Shown here one piece after another: positions 37,627-46,689 of a DNA stretch of 64,000 bases; positions within the stretch are counted from its first letter, which is position 1, and every line of letters starts with the position of its first letter. A program made the translations under genes and the position numbers. Source of the DNA: Pseudomonas allokribbensis (lineage in GTDB: Bacteria; Pseudomonadota; Gammaproteobacteria; Pseudomonadales; Pseudomonadaceae); assembly GCF_014863605.1 (NCBI RefSeq), contig NZ_CP062252.1:3171001-3235000 (forward strand). The letters run 5' to 3'. Under the pieces are notes generated by a model. The model saw only the letters and a list, made by a program, of their open reading frames with translations. It ran no database searches and had not been told where the DNA came from.

Positions 37627-40600
37627 TGGTGCGCCTCCAGTGGCTTTTGAAGATTGTGCGCCTTGGCCGCTTTGCGGGCTTCGCCACGTTCCACGAAGTT
37701 GCGGATCAGCACATAGAACACTGGCGTCAGCAGCAGACCGAAGAAGGTCACGCCGAGCATCCCGGAGAACACCGCCACACCCATGGCATGACGCATCTCT
37801 GCACCGGCACCGCTGGAGAACACCAGTGGCACCACACCCATGATGAACGCGAACGAGGTCATCAGGATCGGCCGCAGACGCAGACGGCAGGCTTCCAGTA
37901 CAGCGGCCAGCGGGTCGAGACCTTCTTGCTGTTTGTCCTTGGCGAACTCGACGATCAGAATCGCGTTCTTGCACGCCAGGCCCACCAGTACGATCAGGCC
38001 GATCTGGGTGAAGATGTTGTTGTCACCGCCGGAGATGATCACACCGGTAATGGCCGACAGCAGGGTCATCGGTACGATCAGGATCACTGCCAGTGGCAGG
38101 CTCCAGCTTTCGTATTGAGCCGCGAGCACCAGGAACGCCAGCAGTACGCAGAGCGGGAACACGAACAGCGCGGTGTTGCCGGACAGAATCTGCTGGTAGG
38201 TCAGGTCGGTCCACTCGTAGGTCATGCCGTTCGGAAGTTCATCCTTGAGCAGTTTCTCGATGGCTTTTTCGGCCTGGCCGGAGCTGTAGCCTGGGGCTGC
38301 TGCACCGTTGATTTCAGCGGTGATGAAGCCGTTGTAGTGCATCACGCGATCCGGACCCGAGGTGTCGCTGACCTTGATGAAGGTCGCCAACGGGATCATT
38401 TCGCCCTTGTTGTTGCGTACTTTCAGCTGGCCGATCTGGTCGGATTCGAGGCGGAACTGCTGTTCAGCCTGAACGTTGACCTGATAGGTGCGACCGAAGC
38501 GGTTGAAGTCGTTGGCATACAGCGAACCCAGGTAGATCTGCAGGGTGTCGAAGATGTCGCTGACGGCCACGCCGTGGGTCTTGGCTTTTTCGCGGTCGAT
38601 GGCAGCATCGACCTGCGGCACGTTCACGGTGTAGCTGGTGAACAGCCCGGCCAGTTCAGGCACGCTGTGGCTCTTGGTGATGATATTCATGGTTTCCTTG
38701 TACAGCTCGTCGTAGCCCAGGTTGCCCCGGTCTTCGATTTGCAGGCGGAAACCACCGATGGTGCCCAGACCTTGTACCGGCGGCGGCGGGAAGATCGCCA
38801 TGTAGGCTTCCTGGATCCCGGCGTACTTGCCGTTCAAGGCACCGGCAATCGCACCGGCGGACATGCTCGGGTCTTTACGCTCGTCGAACGGTTTGAGGGT
38901 CACGAACACGATGCCGGCGTTCGGGCTGTTGGTGAAGCCGTTGATCGACAGGCCCGGGAACGCTACGGCGCTTTCCACGCCTGGCTGTTTCAGTGCCAGG
39001 TCGGACATGCGCTTGATCACGTCTTCGGTGCGGTCCAGGCTCGCGGCGTCCGGCAATTGCGCGAAGGCCACCAGGTATTGCTTGTCCTGGCCGGGTACGA
39101 AACCGGTCGGGGTGCTGGAGAAACCGAAGAAGGTCAGCACCATCAGGCCTGCGTACAGGAAGAGGGCGATGCCGCTGCCACGGATAACCCGGCGCACGGT
39201 GCCGACGTAGCCATGGCTGGCGCGGTCGAAGAAGCGGTTGAACGGACGGAACAGCCAGCCACCGAAGATCTTGTCCAGCACTTTGGAGAAGCGGTCTTTC
39301 GGTGCGTCGTGGCCTTTGAGCAACACAGCGGCCAGCGCTGGCGACAGGGTCAGCGAGTTGAAGGCCGAGATCACTGTCGAGATCGCGATGGTCAAGGCGA
39401 ACTGCTTGTAGAACTGACCGGTGAGGCCCGAGATGAATGCAGCGGGTACAAACACCGCACACAGCACCAGCGCCGTGGCAATGATCGGACCGGTCACTTC
39501 ACCCATGGCCTTTTTGGTCGCATCGAAGGGGTTGAGTCCCAGTTCAATGTTCCGCTCGACGTTCTCCACCACCACGATGGCGTCGTCCACCACGATACCG
39601 ATCGCCAGTACCAGGCCGAAAAGGGACAGGGCGTTGAGCGAGAAGCCGAACAGGTGCATCACTGCAAACGTACCGATCAACGATACCGGCACCGCCACCA
39701 ACGGAATGATCGAGGCGCGCCAGGTCTGCAGGAACAGGATCACCACCAGAACCACGAGGATCAGCGCTTCGAAGAGGGTGTGAACCACCGCCTCGATGGA
39801 GCCGCGCACGAAGATCGTCGGGTCATAGACGATGCTGTAGTCCATGCCTTGCGGGAAGCTTTTCTTCAGCTCTTCCATCTTGCCGCGAACTTCGTTCGAG
39901 ATTTCGATGGCGTTGGAGCCCGGGCGCTGGAAGATCGGGATCGCTACGGCAGGCTGGTTGTTCAGCAACGAACGCAGGGCGTATTGGCTGGAACCCAGTT
40001 CAACGCGTGCGATGTCCTTCAGGCGCGTGATTTCACCGTTGTCGCCTGCGCGAATGATGATGTTCTCGAACTCTTCCTCGGAGACCAGACGGCCCTGAGT
40101 GTTGACCGACAGCTGGAAGCTCTGGGCATTCGGGGCAGGGGGGGCGCCCAGTTGGCCGGCGGCCACCTGACGGTTCTGCTCACGAATCGCGGTAACCACA
40201 TCAGTCGCGGTCAGATTGCGCGAAGCAGTTTTGTTCGGGTCGAGCCATACACGCAGCGAGTAATCGCCCATACCGAACAGCTGCACATCACCGACACCAC
40301 CGAGGCGAGCGAGCTCATCCTTGATGTTGAGGATCGCGTAGTTGGACAGGTACAGCATGTCGTAGCGTTTATCCGGCGAGGTCAAGTGCACAACCATGGT
40401 CAGGTCGGGCGAGGCCTTGTCGACGGTGATACCGATGCGCGTCACTTCTTCTGGAAGTTTCGGCTCGGTCCGGGTCACGCGGTTCTGCACCTGCACCTGC
40501 GCATTGTCCAGGTCAGTGCCCAGGGCGAAGGTGATGGTCAGGGTGATCTTGCCGTCAGCAGTCGACTGCGAGGACATGTACAGCATGTTCTCGACGCCGG

Positions 40601-40814
40601 TGATGGCCTGCTCCAGCGGAGCCGCCACGGTTTCACCGATGACTTTAGGGTTGGCACCCGGGAAGTTGGCACGCACCACCACGGTGGGTGGCACGACTTC
40701 CGGGTATTCGCTGATCGGTAGTTGGAACAGCGAGATCGCACCGGCGATCAGGATCAACAGCGAAAGAACCGCTGCGAAGATCGGCCGTGAAATGAAGAAT
40801 TGGGAAAAATTCAT
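37623..40814 (-). CDS. mexF: RND multidrug efflux transporter
   Basis: A 1063-residue HAE1-family proton-driven pump, essentially the same length as P. aeruginosa MexF. It opens MNFSQFFISRPIFAAVLSLL. Twelve membrane segments and two large periplasmic loops are present. The proton-relay aspartate pair is in GIVVDDAIVVVENVE. The C-terminal repeat has the LVGLACKNAILIVEFAKD helix. It exports chloramphenicol, fluoroquinolones, trimethoprim and quorum-signal precursors in P. aeruginosa. It is 15 bases after mexE and is coupled to oprN. Confidence 0.95.
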   Translation of the reverse strand: MNFSQFFISRPIFAAVLSLLILIAGAISLFQLPISEYPEVVPPTVVVRANFPGANPKVIGETVAAPLEQAITGVENMLYMSSQSTADGKITLTITFALGTDLDNAQVQVQNRVTRTEPKLPEEVTRIGITVDKASPDLTMVVHLTSPDKRYDMLYLSNYAILNIKDELARLGGVGDVQLFGMGDYSLRVWLDPNKTASRNLTATDVVTAIREQNRQVAAGQLGAPPAPNAQSFQLSVNTQGRLVSEEEFENIIIRAGDNGEITRLKDIARVELGSSQYALRSLLNNQPAVAIPIFQRPGSNAIEISNEVRGKMEELKKSFPQGMDYSIVYDPTIFVRGSIEAVVHTLFEALILVVLVVILFLQTWRASIIPLVAVPVSLIGTFAVMHLFGFSLNALSLFGLVLAIGIVVDDAIVVVENVERNIELGLNPFDATKKAMGEVTGPIIATALVLCAVFVPAAFISGLTGQFYKQFALTIAISTVISAFNSLTLSPALAAVLLKGHDAPKDRFSKVLDKIFGGWLFRPFNRFFDRASHGYVGTVRRVIRGSGIALFLYAGLMVLTFFGFSSTPTGFVPGQDKQYLVAFAQLPDAASLDRTEDVIKRMSDLALKQPGVESAVAFPGLSINGFTNSPNAGIVFVTLKPFDERKDPSMSAGAIAGALNGKYAGIQEAYMAIFPPPPVQGLGTIGGFRLQIEDRGNLGYDELYKETMNIITKSHSVPELAGLFTSYTVNVPQVDAAIDREKAKTHGVAVSDIFDTLQIYLGSLYANDFNRFGRTYQVNVQAEQQFRLESDQIGQLKVRNNKGEMIPLATFIKVSDTSGPDRVMHYNGFITAEINGAAAPGYSSGQAEKAIEKLLKDELPNGMTYEWTDLTYQQILSGNTALFVFPLCVLLAFLVLAAQYESWSLPLAVILIVPMTLLSAITGVIISGGDNNIFTQIGLIVLVGLACKNAILIVEFAKDKQQEGLDPLAAVLEACRLRLRPILMTSFAFIMGVVPLVFSSGAGAEMRHAMGVAVFSGMLGVTFFGLLLTPVFYVLIRNFVERGEARKAAKAHNLQKPLEAHQ

Positions 40815-40829
40815 CGGAGTTGTCGTCCC

Positions 40830-42083
40830 TTAACCGCGTGGGGTCGCAGCAGCCAGTTTTACAACCGATCCCGACGCGCCTTTGGCAGGTGCGACTTTGG
40901 GCAGGTTGCTGGCTTCCAGCGCTTGTCGTTGTTGAGCCAGTGCAGCAATGGTCTGCTCGCTGGCCATCGGGATCACTTCAGGCGTGACCGGAGAGCCAGG
41001 ACGAACCCGTTGCAGACCCTTGACGATGATCGTGTCGTCCTTGTTCAGGCCGCTGCGCACGATGCGCAGGCCTTCGATCTTCGGACCGAGTTCAACGGCG
41101 CGGTAGGCAGTCTTGTTGTCGCCATCCATCACCAGCACAAACTTCTTGCCGAGGTCGGTGCCGACCGCTTCGTCGTTGATCAACATGGCGTTGTAGGTGC
41201 CGCTGCCAACCAGTTTCAGACGCGCATACAGGCCCGGGGTGTAGGTGCCGTCGCTGTTGTCGAACACGGCGCGACCACGGATGGTGCCGGTCTTCGGGTT
41301 GACCTGGTTGTCGACGAAGTTCATCTGACCCTGGTGCGGGTTGCCGTCTTCATTGGACAGACCCATGTACACCGGCGTGGTCGCACCACGCTGCCCCTGA
41401 CGGGCGAGTTGGGTGTATTTGAGGAACACACGCTCGTCGGCGTCAAAGTAGGCGTAGACCTTGTCGGTGGAAACCACGCTGGTCAGCGGAGTGGTGTCGG
41501 CAGTCACCAGGTTGCCGGCGGTGATTTCGGCACGGCTGACGCGACCGCTGATTGGGGAGGTTACGCGGGTGAAACTCAGGTTCAGTTTGGCCAGATCCAG
41601 TTGCGCTTGCAGGGCGCCGACAGCGGCACGTGCTTCTTGTGCAGCGCTGGTGCGCGAGTCAGCCAGTTCGGCGGAGATGGCGTTGCTGGCACGCAGGCGC
41701 TCACCACGGCCAGCTTCGTTTTCACTGCGGGTGGCGTTGGCGCGGGATTGGGCGACCAGGGCTTCGAGGCGGCGAACCTCAGCCTGGAACGGACGCGGGT
41801 CGATCTGGAACAGCAGGTCGCCTTTCTTGACCAGTGCACCTTCGGTGAAGGCGACTTCGTCGATCTGGCCGGAGACCCGCGGACGGATTTCAACGGTTTC
41901 CGGCGCCTCGAGGCGCCCAGTGAATTCGTCCCACTCGTTGACCGGTTGTTCCAGCACCTTGGCCACACTGACCTTGGCAGCAGGCATGGCGGCGGCGGTC
42001 TCTGGAGCTTTGCCGCAGGCGCTCATCACCATCACGGCCAACAGAGCCAACGGGAAGCGCAAATGTTTGAGTGATTGTTCCAT
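40830..42083 (-). CDS. mexE: Membrane fusion protein of the MexEF efflux pump
   Basis: A 417-residue periplasmic adaptor lipoprotein. MEQSLKHLRFPLALLAVMVM leads to an MSACGK lipobox and the protein continues nearly as in P. aeruginosa MexE (EFTGRLEAPETVEIRPRVSG, FQIDPRPFQAEVRRLE). Lipoyl, helical hairpin and beta-barrel domains are in the normal order. The start is at the signal sequence at 42083; the frame upstream is not coding. A MexT-type operator lies 75 bases upstream. Confidence 0.95.
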   Translation of the reverse strand: MEQSLKHLRFPLALLAVMVMSACGKAPETAAAMPAAKVSVAKVLEQPVNEWDEFTGRLEAPETVEIRPRVSGQIDEVAFTEGALVKKGDLLFQIDPRPFQAEVRRLEALVAQSRANATRSENEAGRGERLRASNAISAELADSRTSAAQEARAAVGALQAQLDLAKLNLSFTRVTSPISGRVSRAEITAGNLVTADTTPLTSVVSTDKVYAYFDADERVFLKYTQLARQGQRGATTPVYMGLSNEDGNPHQGQMNFVDNQVNPKTGTIRGRAVFDNSDGTYTPGLYARLKLVGSGTYNAMLINDEAVGTDLGKKFVLVMDGDNKTAYRAVELGPKIEGLRIVRSGLNKDDTIIVKGLQRVRPGSPVTPEVIPMASEQTIAALAQQRQALEASNLPKVAPAKGASGSVVKLAAATPRG

Positions 42084-42158
42084 GGATGCATCCGCCAATG
42101 TATTGAAGATGGGCGGATGATGCTCGGCGGGTTGATAGCAAACGAATCGAATGACACG

Positions 42159-42182
42159 AAGGTAACTATCATTCGGAATGAT
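42159..42182 (-). promoter_or_regulatory. MexT box upstream of mexE
   Basis: On the minus strand the site reads ATCA-N5-AATGAT-N4-ACCTT. It matches the published MexT consensus ATCA-N5-GTCGAT-N4-ACYAT at ATCA, at the GAT and at ACC-T. It contains a perfect 15-base palindrome with ATC-N9-GAT, the nod-box core of LysR regulators. It lies 75 bases before the mexE ATG. Confidence 0.75.
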
Positions 42183-42307
42183 ATAAGACCGAGCGAAGCC
42201 CTCTAGCATGCACCTTTCGTTAGGGGGCTATCAAATGAAATGATGACAAAACTGTGTTGCGTGGCAAGTAAAAAAGCAGCAACACCTTTTCAAAGGTGAA
42301 TTGCAGA

Positions 42308-42336
42308 AACAAAGAGACGGCCACGTGGGCCGTCTC
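42308..42336 (-). terminator. Terminator after the DUF805 gene
   Basis: GAGACGGCC and GGCCGTCTC form a 9-base stem, followed on the minus strand by the T-rich sequence TTTGTTTC. It isolates the zinc-ribbon genes from the mexE promoter. Confidence 0.7.
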
Positions 42337-42359
42337 GATCAGCTAGGTGTCGACGTGTT

Positions 42360-42812
42360 TCAGTTGACGCCCTTGCGGTTTGGACCAAAACGATTCGGGC
42401 CCGGCTGGCTGTCTTGGGCCAGGAACACGATGTTGACGATTGGCAGCAACAACCACCAGCCGCTGCGGTCGGTGTCGTGCATGCGGCGTACGCCTACCGC
42501 GAGCGCCGGCAGGAACACTGCCAGACTATAAAGGTTGTACAGGATGCCTTTGGTGTTCAGCATGGCATCGAGAACGCCGATGACAATGGAAACCCCAAGG
42601 TTGATCAGAATGAACATCCAGTATTCACGGCGAGTGGCGCGGCCCTGAAACACAACGTAGTTCTTTAATGCTTCGAGGTATGGGTTACCCGTCGTGATGG
42701 CGGGGCCACTTGCATAGACTTGTTGTGTTGCTTGAGGCGCCCCGCACTGCGGGCAAGCCACGGCCAGACTGCTAATTTCCTTGGCGCAACCGCGGCAGAA
42801 AACCATGCTCAT
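42360..42812 (-). CDS. DUF805 membrane protein with N-terminal zinc ribbon
   Basis: A 150-residue protein. Residues 1-28 are a zinc ribbon (FCRGCAKEI and CPQCGAP, two CxxC knuckles). The rest is a DUF805 domain with four hydrophobic helices, the YVVFQGRATRREYWMF entry and the conserved RRMHDTDRSGWWLLLP segment. AGGG precedes the ATG. It follows a second small zinc-ribbon membrane gene after 15 bases and is probably co-transcribed with it. Function unknown. Confidence 0.85.
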   Translation of the reverse strand: MSMVFCRGCAKEISSLAVACPQCGAPQATQQVYASGPAITTGNPYLEALKNYVVFQGRATRREYWMFILINLGVSIVIGVLDAMLNTKGILYNLYSLAVFLPALAVGVRRMHDTDRSGWWLLLPIVNIVFLAQDSQPGPNRFGPNRKGVN

Positions 42813-42827
42813 ATTTTTTCCCTAAAA

Positions 42828-43175
42828 TTATTCAATCGATAAACAGGACAACACAAACGCGGCAATACCTGACAAAACAATGCCGGCAATCGCGAGGTTT
42901 CTTCCTGAGTGTTTTTGGTTGATACAGACGATGCCGCAAAAGAGGCCCGCGAGGCTGAGAGTTCCCACACCGACAATCGCGTCCCTGTCCCATTCGGAGT
43001 CATCAAACAGGGTGAGTGCGCTGATAATTCCGAGGATCAACGAAACGATGGCCAGCCAAGGCATTTCGGCTTGCGTTTGCGGCACTGAGGCCTGTTGGGC
43101 GGCCCCGCATTGGGGGCAGGTGAGCGCCGTTTCGTGTAGCTCCTTGGCGCATGCACGACAATAGACCATTGCCAT
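42828..43175 (-). CDS. Zinc-ribbon membrane protein (DUF4190-like)
   Basis: A 115-residue protein with an N-terminal zinc ribbon (YCRACAKEL and CPQCGAA) very similar to that of the next gene. A short linker and three hydrophobic helices follow (LAIVSLILGIISALTLF, VGTLSLAGLFCGIVC, LAIAGIVLSGIAAFVLS). AAGGA lies upstream of the ATG. Function unknown; the shared ribbon suggests that both proteins bind the same partner or arose by domain shuffling. Confidence 0.78.
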   Translation of the reverse strand: MAMVYCRACAKELHETALTCPQCGAAQQASVPQTQAEMPWLAIVSLILGIISALTLFDDSEWDRDAIVGVGTLSLAGLFCGIVCINQKHSGRNLAIAGIVLSGIAAFVLSCLSIE

Positions 43176-43276
43176 CGTTTTCCTTAACTGAGTGCGAGTG
43201 CCCGACCTTCCATCGGTCGGGGCGGCGGTAAGTTAAACTTTATTACCGGATTTGTCATTAAGCACTTTGCCATTAC

Positions 43277-43936
43277 TCATGAGCCAGGGTTTCTGGGCTC
43301 ATCGTCCACACTGACCTTCAAGCGCAACGTCAGACCTTGAAGCTGTCTGTTTTTCAACATGCCCAGTTCCGGCCCCTTGCGTTCGTTGCCATTGGCGTCC
43401 AACCCTCGGCACTGGAGACTGGACTTGAGGGAACGATCAGACGATGGATCTTGCCAATGGCAACGCACGGCAAGTATTTGCTCATCGATTCGTGTTGCCG
43501 GTTTTTCATTCTCCCCAAGGAATGTTTCAACCTTGAGGCCGACCGAGGACGTGTCGATCGTTTTTTCGTCTGTCGCAGAGTGACCGCCGATATTGAAATC
43601 AATGCCACTGAGCACCAAGAAACAATCTCCGACCTTGCGACTCACCGCTATCTCGAACTCGGAAGTGAAAGGCGTGGCGTGGGCATCGGCATAGAACTCT
43701 TTTCTATCAGGCTGCGGATCGCCCGCGTAATCGTCGGGCAATATGCATATCCCTCCGAACAGCTCGCTGTAATACGCGGTGGTGTAGACATTGAATTGTG
43801 CAGGCATTTCAGTCTTGAGCGTGAATGTGTTCGAGAGCATCGCGCAGCCGCTGCCCAGCAGCATGGAACTGGCGACAAGCAGGGTACGAACGGAGCGAAA
43901 AGCACGGTTGGTGAAGTGGTTTTGTTGCGAGGGCAT
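43277..43936 (-). CDS. Lipoprotein of unknown function
   Basis: A 219-residue protein whose N-terminus ends in the lipobox LLGSGCAML, so it is lipid-anchored. The mature part has paired cysteines (GICILPDDYAGD, GDCFLVL, AVRCHW and LQCRG) and beta-rich composition. I do not recognise the family. The start MPSQQNHF at 43936 has AAGGA seven bases upstream, favouring it over an ATG ten codons earlier. It lies 101 bases upstream of the zinc-ribbon pair on the same strand, with a small hairpin at 43201-43221 between them. Confidence 0.72.
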   Translation of the reverse strand: MPSQQNHFTNRAFRSVRTLLVASSMLLGSGCAMLSNTFTLKTEMPAQFNVYTTAYYSELFGGICILPDDYAGDPQPDRKEFYADAHATPFTSEFEIAVSRKVGDCFLVLSGIDFNIGGHSATDEKTIDTSSVGLKVETFLGENEKPATRIDEQILAVRCHWQDPSSDRSLKSSLQCRGLDANGNERKGPELGMLKNRQLQGLTLRLKVSVDDEPRNPGS

Positions 43937-44269
43937 CAGTACTTCCTTGTAACGTCTTGGGGGCATTTCTGGCTTTCAATGGTTTGCCGGAAGATCCACA
44001 TGGCTGAATGTCAGGTCAATTGCAACACTGCTCGCGAGTAAGAAGTGCGGGAGCTTGATATCCGTATGGCAATTGATTGCGCTACGCAGGCCAATGAAGC
44101 GCGCTGCGGTTCAGGGCAGCGGGGGTGTACTCGAAAGTGTGCGCGAGAGTTTCCCACCCGGCGGACAAGTCGCCGTTTCTTTATAGTAAAGTCGCCAGCG
44201 AACCACCTGTCGTCTGAGGTTTTTCGGCAATTGGTGTACGTAAAAACGACAGATGGGCACGACTTATAA
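43937..44269. other. Gene-free stretch upstream of sotB
   Basis: This stretch holds the divergent promoters of the lipoprotein and sotB genes. The only visible structure is a small inverted repeat CTTTATAGTAAAG at 44179-44191 flanked by two GTCGCC copies, about 80 bases before the sotB start. It could be an operator. Nothing resembling a MexT box is present. Confidence 0.4.
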
Positions 44270-45454
44270 ATGAACAACTCCACGACTACAACCAGCGGCA
44301 ATTGGTATGCGGTCATTGCACTGGCACTGGCTGCGTTTGTCTTCAACACCACCGAGTTCGTCCCAGTCGGGCTGTTGAGTTCGATCGGCAGCAGCTTCGA
44401 CATGACGTCGGCTCAGGTCGGTTTGATGTTGACCATCTATGCGTGGGTGGTGTCGCTGACGTCGCTGCCGATCATGCTGCTGACGCGCAACGTCGAGCGG
44501 CGCAAGCTGTTGATCGTGCTGTTTGCGATGTTCATCGTCAGTCATATCCTGTCGAGTCTGGCGACCAGCTTCGCTGTCCTGCTGGTGAGCCGGATCGGCG
44601 TGGCGTTGTCGCATGCGCTGTTCTGGTCGATCACGGCTTCTCTGGCCGTGCGTCTGGCGCCGCCGGGCAAGCAGGTCCAGGCCTTGGGCTTGCTGGCAAC
44701 CGGCACTTCCCTGGCGATGGTGCTGGGCATTCCCCTCGGCCGGATATTGGGCGAAGCGATGGGCTGGCGAACCACCTTTATCGCGATCGCGGTGCTGGCG
44801 GCTACGTTGGTGTTCTGGCTGGCCAGGGTCTTGCCGTTGCTGCCCAGCCAGAACTCGGGGTCGCTCAAAAGTTTGCCTTTATTGTTGAAGCGACCTGCAC
44901 TCGTAGCGATCTATATCCTGACCGCGATGGTCGTGACGGCTCACTTCACCGCTTACAGCTACGTGGAACCGTTCGTTCAGGTCGTGGCGGGCATGAGTGG
45001 CGAGACGGTAACGCTCATCCTGCTGTTATTCGGCGGTGCGGGGATTTTCGGATCCCTGCTGTTCAGTTGGCTGCACCGGTATAGCCCGCAGCGTTTTCTG
45101 ATCGTCGCCGTGTCGTTGCTCGCGTTGTGCCTGGCGTTGCTGTTGCCCTTGAGCGGCAAGGTTTCGTACCTGTGCACGCTGAGCCTGTTCTGGGGAATGG
45201 CGATCATGGGGTTCGGTCTGGCGTTGCAGTCCAAGGTTCTGGTGCTGGCGCCTGATGCGACCGATGTGGCGATGGCGCTGTTTTCGGGGATCTACAACAT
45301 CGGCATTGGCGGCGGGGCGCTGATGGGGAGTTGGGTGGGCAGCCAGTTCGGCTTCGCTTATATCGGGGTCGTTGGCGGGATGTTGGCGGCGTTGGCGTTG
45401 TTGCTTTATTGCCTGTCGGTCTATCGACTGGCTCGGCCCGGGGCTTCTGCTTGA
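44270..45454 (+). CDS. sotB: Sugar efflux transporter, major facilitator superfamily
   Basis: A 394-residue 12-helix transporter strongly resembling E. coli SotB (YdeA), which exports arabinose and IPTG-like sugars. Shared blocks include [61 protein letters not shown] and [20 protein letters not shown]. No clear ribosome site precedes the ATG. It is convergent with mexT, and a 12-base-stem hairpin separates them. Confidence 0.92.
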   Translation: MNNSTTTTSGNWYAVIALALAAFVFNTTEFVPVGLLSSIGSSFDMTSAQVGLMLTIYAWVVSLTSLPIMLLTRNVERRKLLIVLFAMFIVSHILSSLATSFAVLLVSRIGVALSHALFWSITASLAVRLAPPGKQVQALGLLATGTSLAMVLGIPLGRILGEAMGWRTTFIAIAVLAATLVFWLARVLPLLPSQNSGSLKSLPLLLKRPALVAIYILTAMVVTAHFTAYSYVEPFVQVVAGMSGETVTLILLLFGGAGIFGSLLFSWLHRYSPQRFLIVAVSLLALCLALLLPLSGKVSYLCTLSLFWGMAIMGFGLALQSKVLVLAPDATDVAMALFSGIYNIGIGGGALMGSWVGSQFGFAYIGVVGGMLAALALLLYCLSVYRLARPGASA

Positions 45455-45461
45455 GTTCTTG

Positions 45462-45491
45462 AACCGCTTTGCTGCCGATAGCAAAGCGGTT
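45462..45491. terminator. Hairpin between convergent sotB and mexT
   Basis: AACCGCTTTGCT-GCCGAT-AGCAAAGCGGTT is a perfect 12-base stem. It lies between the two stop codons. T-runs are short on both sides, so termination strength is uncertain. Confidence 0.7.
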
Positions 45492-45504
45492 TCGGAAAGG
45501 CTTC

Positions 45505-46419
45505 TCAGAGGCTATCCGGATCCCCAAAAAACATCTGAATCCGCGACCGCAACCAACGCTCCCCAGGATCGTTATCCTGCGACCCACGCCAGGCCATGTG
45601 CAGTTCAAACGTACGTGTCGGCAACGGCGGATCTTCCGCGCGCACACCGCCCGCAGACGTCAGCGCATCAGCCGTGTAGTCCGGTACCGTCGCGACAATG
45701 TCGGTTCCGGCCAGCAATGTGCTCAAACCGTTGAACTGCGGCACGGCCAGCACCACGTGGCGTTTGCGCCCGAGCTTTTCCAGTTCTTCATCGATAAAGC
45801 CACTGAGGTCGCCGGCGAACGAAACCAGCGCATGCGGACGGGCGCAATAGTCATCCAGGCTCAATGGCCCCGGCACCGTATCGGCGCGCAACAGTTTTGG
45901 CTGGCTGCGGCGCAAGACTTTGCGCTTGGCGTTGGCCGGCAGGTCGGTGGTGTAGCTGACGCCGATCGAGATTTCACCGGAGGCGAGCAGGCCCGGCATC
46001 AAGATGTAGTTGACGCGACGGACCACCAGCACGATCCCGGGCGCCTCGGCCCGCAGGCGCTTGAGCAGCATGGGCAGCAACGCGAATTCGACATCGTCCG
46101 ACAAGCCGATCCGGAAAACCGAGGTGCTGGTGGCCGGGTCGAATTCGGCCGCGCGGCTGACCGCTGTCGAAATCGAGTCCAGGGCAGGCGAGAGCAGGGC
46201 GAAGATTTCCACCGCACGAGCAGACGGTTCCATGCTGCGCCCGGTGCGTACAAATAGCGGATCGTCGAACAGTCCGCGCAGGCGCGAAAGCGCCGCGCTG
46301 ATCGCTGGCTGGCCGAGAAACAGCTTCTCCGCAGCGCGGGTCACGCTGCGTTCGTGCATCAGCGTTTCGAATACGATCAACAGGTTCAGGTCGACACGAC
46401 GCAGGTCATTACGATTCAT
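45505..46419 (-). CDS. mexT: LysR-type activator of mexEF-oprN
   Basis: A 304-residue regulator that closely follows P. aeruginosa MexT. The helix-turn-helix region reads NRNDLRRVDLNLLIVFETLM, then AAEKLFLGQPAISAALSRLR. The effector domain carries GEISIGVSYTTDLPANAKRK, LDDYCARPHALVSFAGDLSG and PERWLRSRI-like GERWLRSRIQ. It is on the same strand as mexE but 3.4 kb away, where P. aeruginosa has them adjacent. The frame is intact. The start MNRNDLRR at 46419 fits the family; AGGA lies upstream. A MexT-type site lies 19 bases ahead of its start codon, suggesting autoregulation. Confidence 0.95.
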   Translation of the reverse strand: MNRNDLRRVDLNLLIVFETLMHERSVTRAAEKLFLGQPAISAALSRLRGLFDDPLFVRTGRSMEPSARAVEIFALLSPALDSISTAVSRAAEFDPATSTSVFRIGLSDDVEFALLPMLLKRLRAEAPGIVLVVRRVNYILMPGLLASGEISIGVSYTTDLPANAKRKVLRRSQPKLLRADTVPGPLSLDDYCARPHALVSFAGDLSGFIDEELEKLGRKRHVVLAVPQFNGLSTLLAGTDIVATVPDYTADALTSAGGVRAEDPPLPTRTFELHMAWRGSQDNDPGERWLRSRIQMFFGDPDSL

Positions 46420-46438
46420 CTGGAGTCCTGGCAGAGTC

Positions 46439-46462
46439 ATCAAGCTTGACGAGAGCGACCAT
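46439..46462 (+). promoter_or_regulatory. MexT box in the mexT leader
   Basis: ATCA-AGCTT-GACGAG-AGCG-ACCAT matches the MexT consensus at ATCA, four of six central bases and all of ACYAT. It starts 20 bases upstream of the mexT start codon and points toward mexS. The position suits autorepression or autoactivation. Confidence 0.65.
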
Positions 46463-46588
46463 ATGAGAACAATGGCCGGCATGAATCTTACGGGGAAAGG
46501 CTGGTAGTCTGCACCGGGTAATTCAGCTTTACTGAGAAGGCGGCAGCAGTTTTTTCATGGATTTGCTCAATGCTGGCCATACTGCGGA

Positions 46589-46612
46589 ATCAATGACAGG
46601 CATGTCGACTAT
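46589..46612 (+). promoter_or_regulatory. MexT box upstream of mexS
   Basis: ATCA-ATGAC-AGGCAT-GTCG-ACTAT matches the outer blocks ATCA and ACYAT exactly, with AT at the end of the central block. It ends 77 bases before the mexS ATG, nearly the same distance as the mexE box (75). The overlapping palindromes GTCGAC and CTATTAATAG may add to the site. Confidence 0.7.
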
Positions 46613-46689
46613 TAATAGCCACTGATAGTCTTGGCTGGAAAGCCCAGATAGAGTTCAGGGCATTAGAGGTTACTTTGACGAGGTTTGCG

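Noticed and set aside
37626..40721. Open frame of over 1000 codons on the plus strand opposite mexF
   Set aside because: It is the antisense of a real 1063-residue RND pump. High third-position GC keeps the opposite strand open. The translation is rich in H, Q, R and D with no fold pattern.
44045..44269. Small frame of 74 codons before sotB
   Set aside because: It has no ribosome site, an arginine-rich unnatural composition and ends at the sotB start; it is treated as promoter region.
46601..46620. GTCGAC and CTATTAATAG palindromes as a separate operator
   Set aside because: They overlap the end of the MexT box upstream of mexS, so they are described with it rather than as an independent site.
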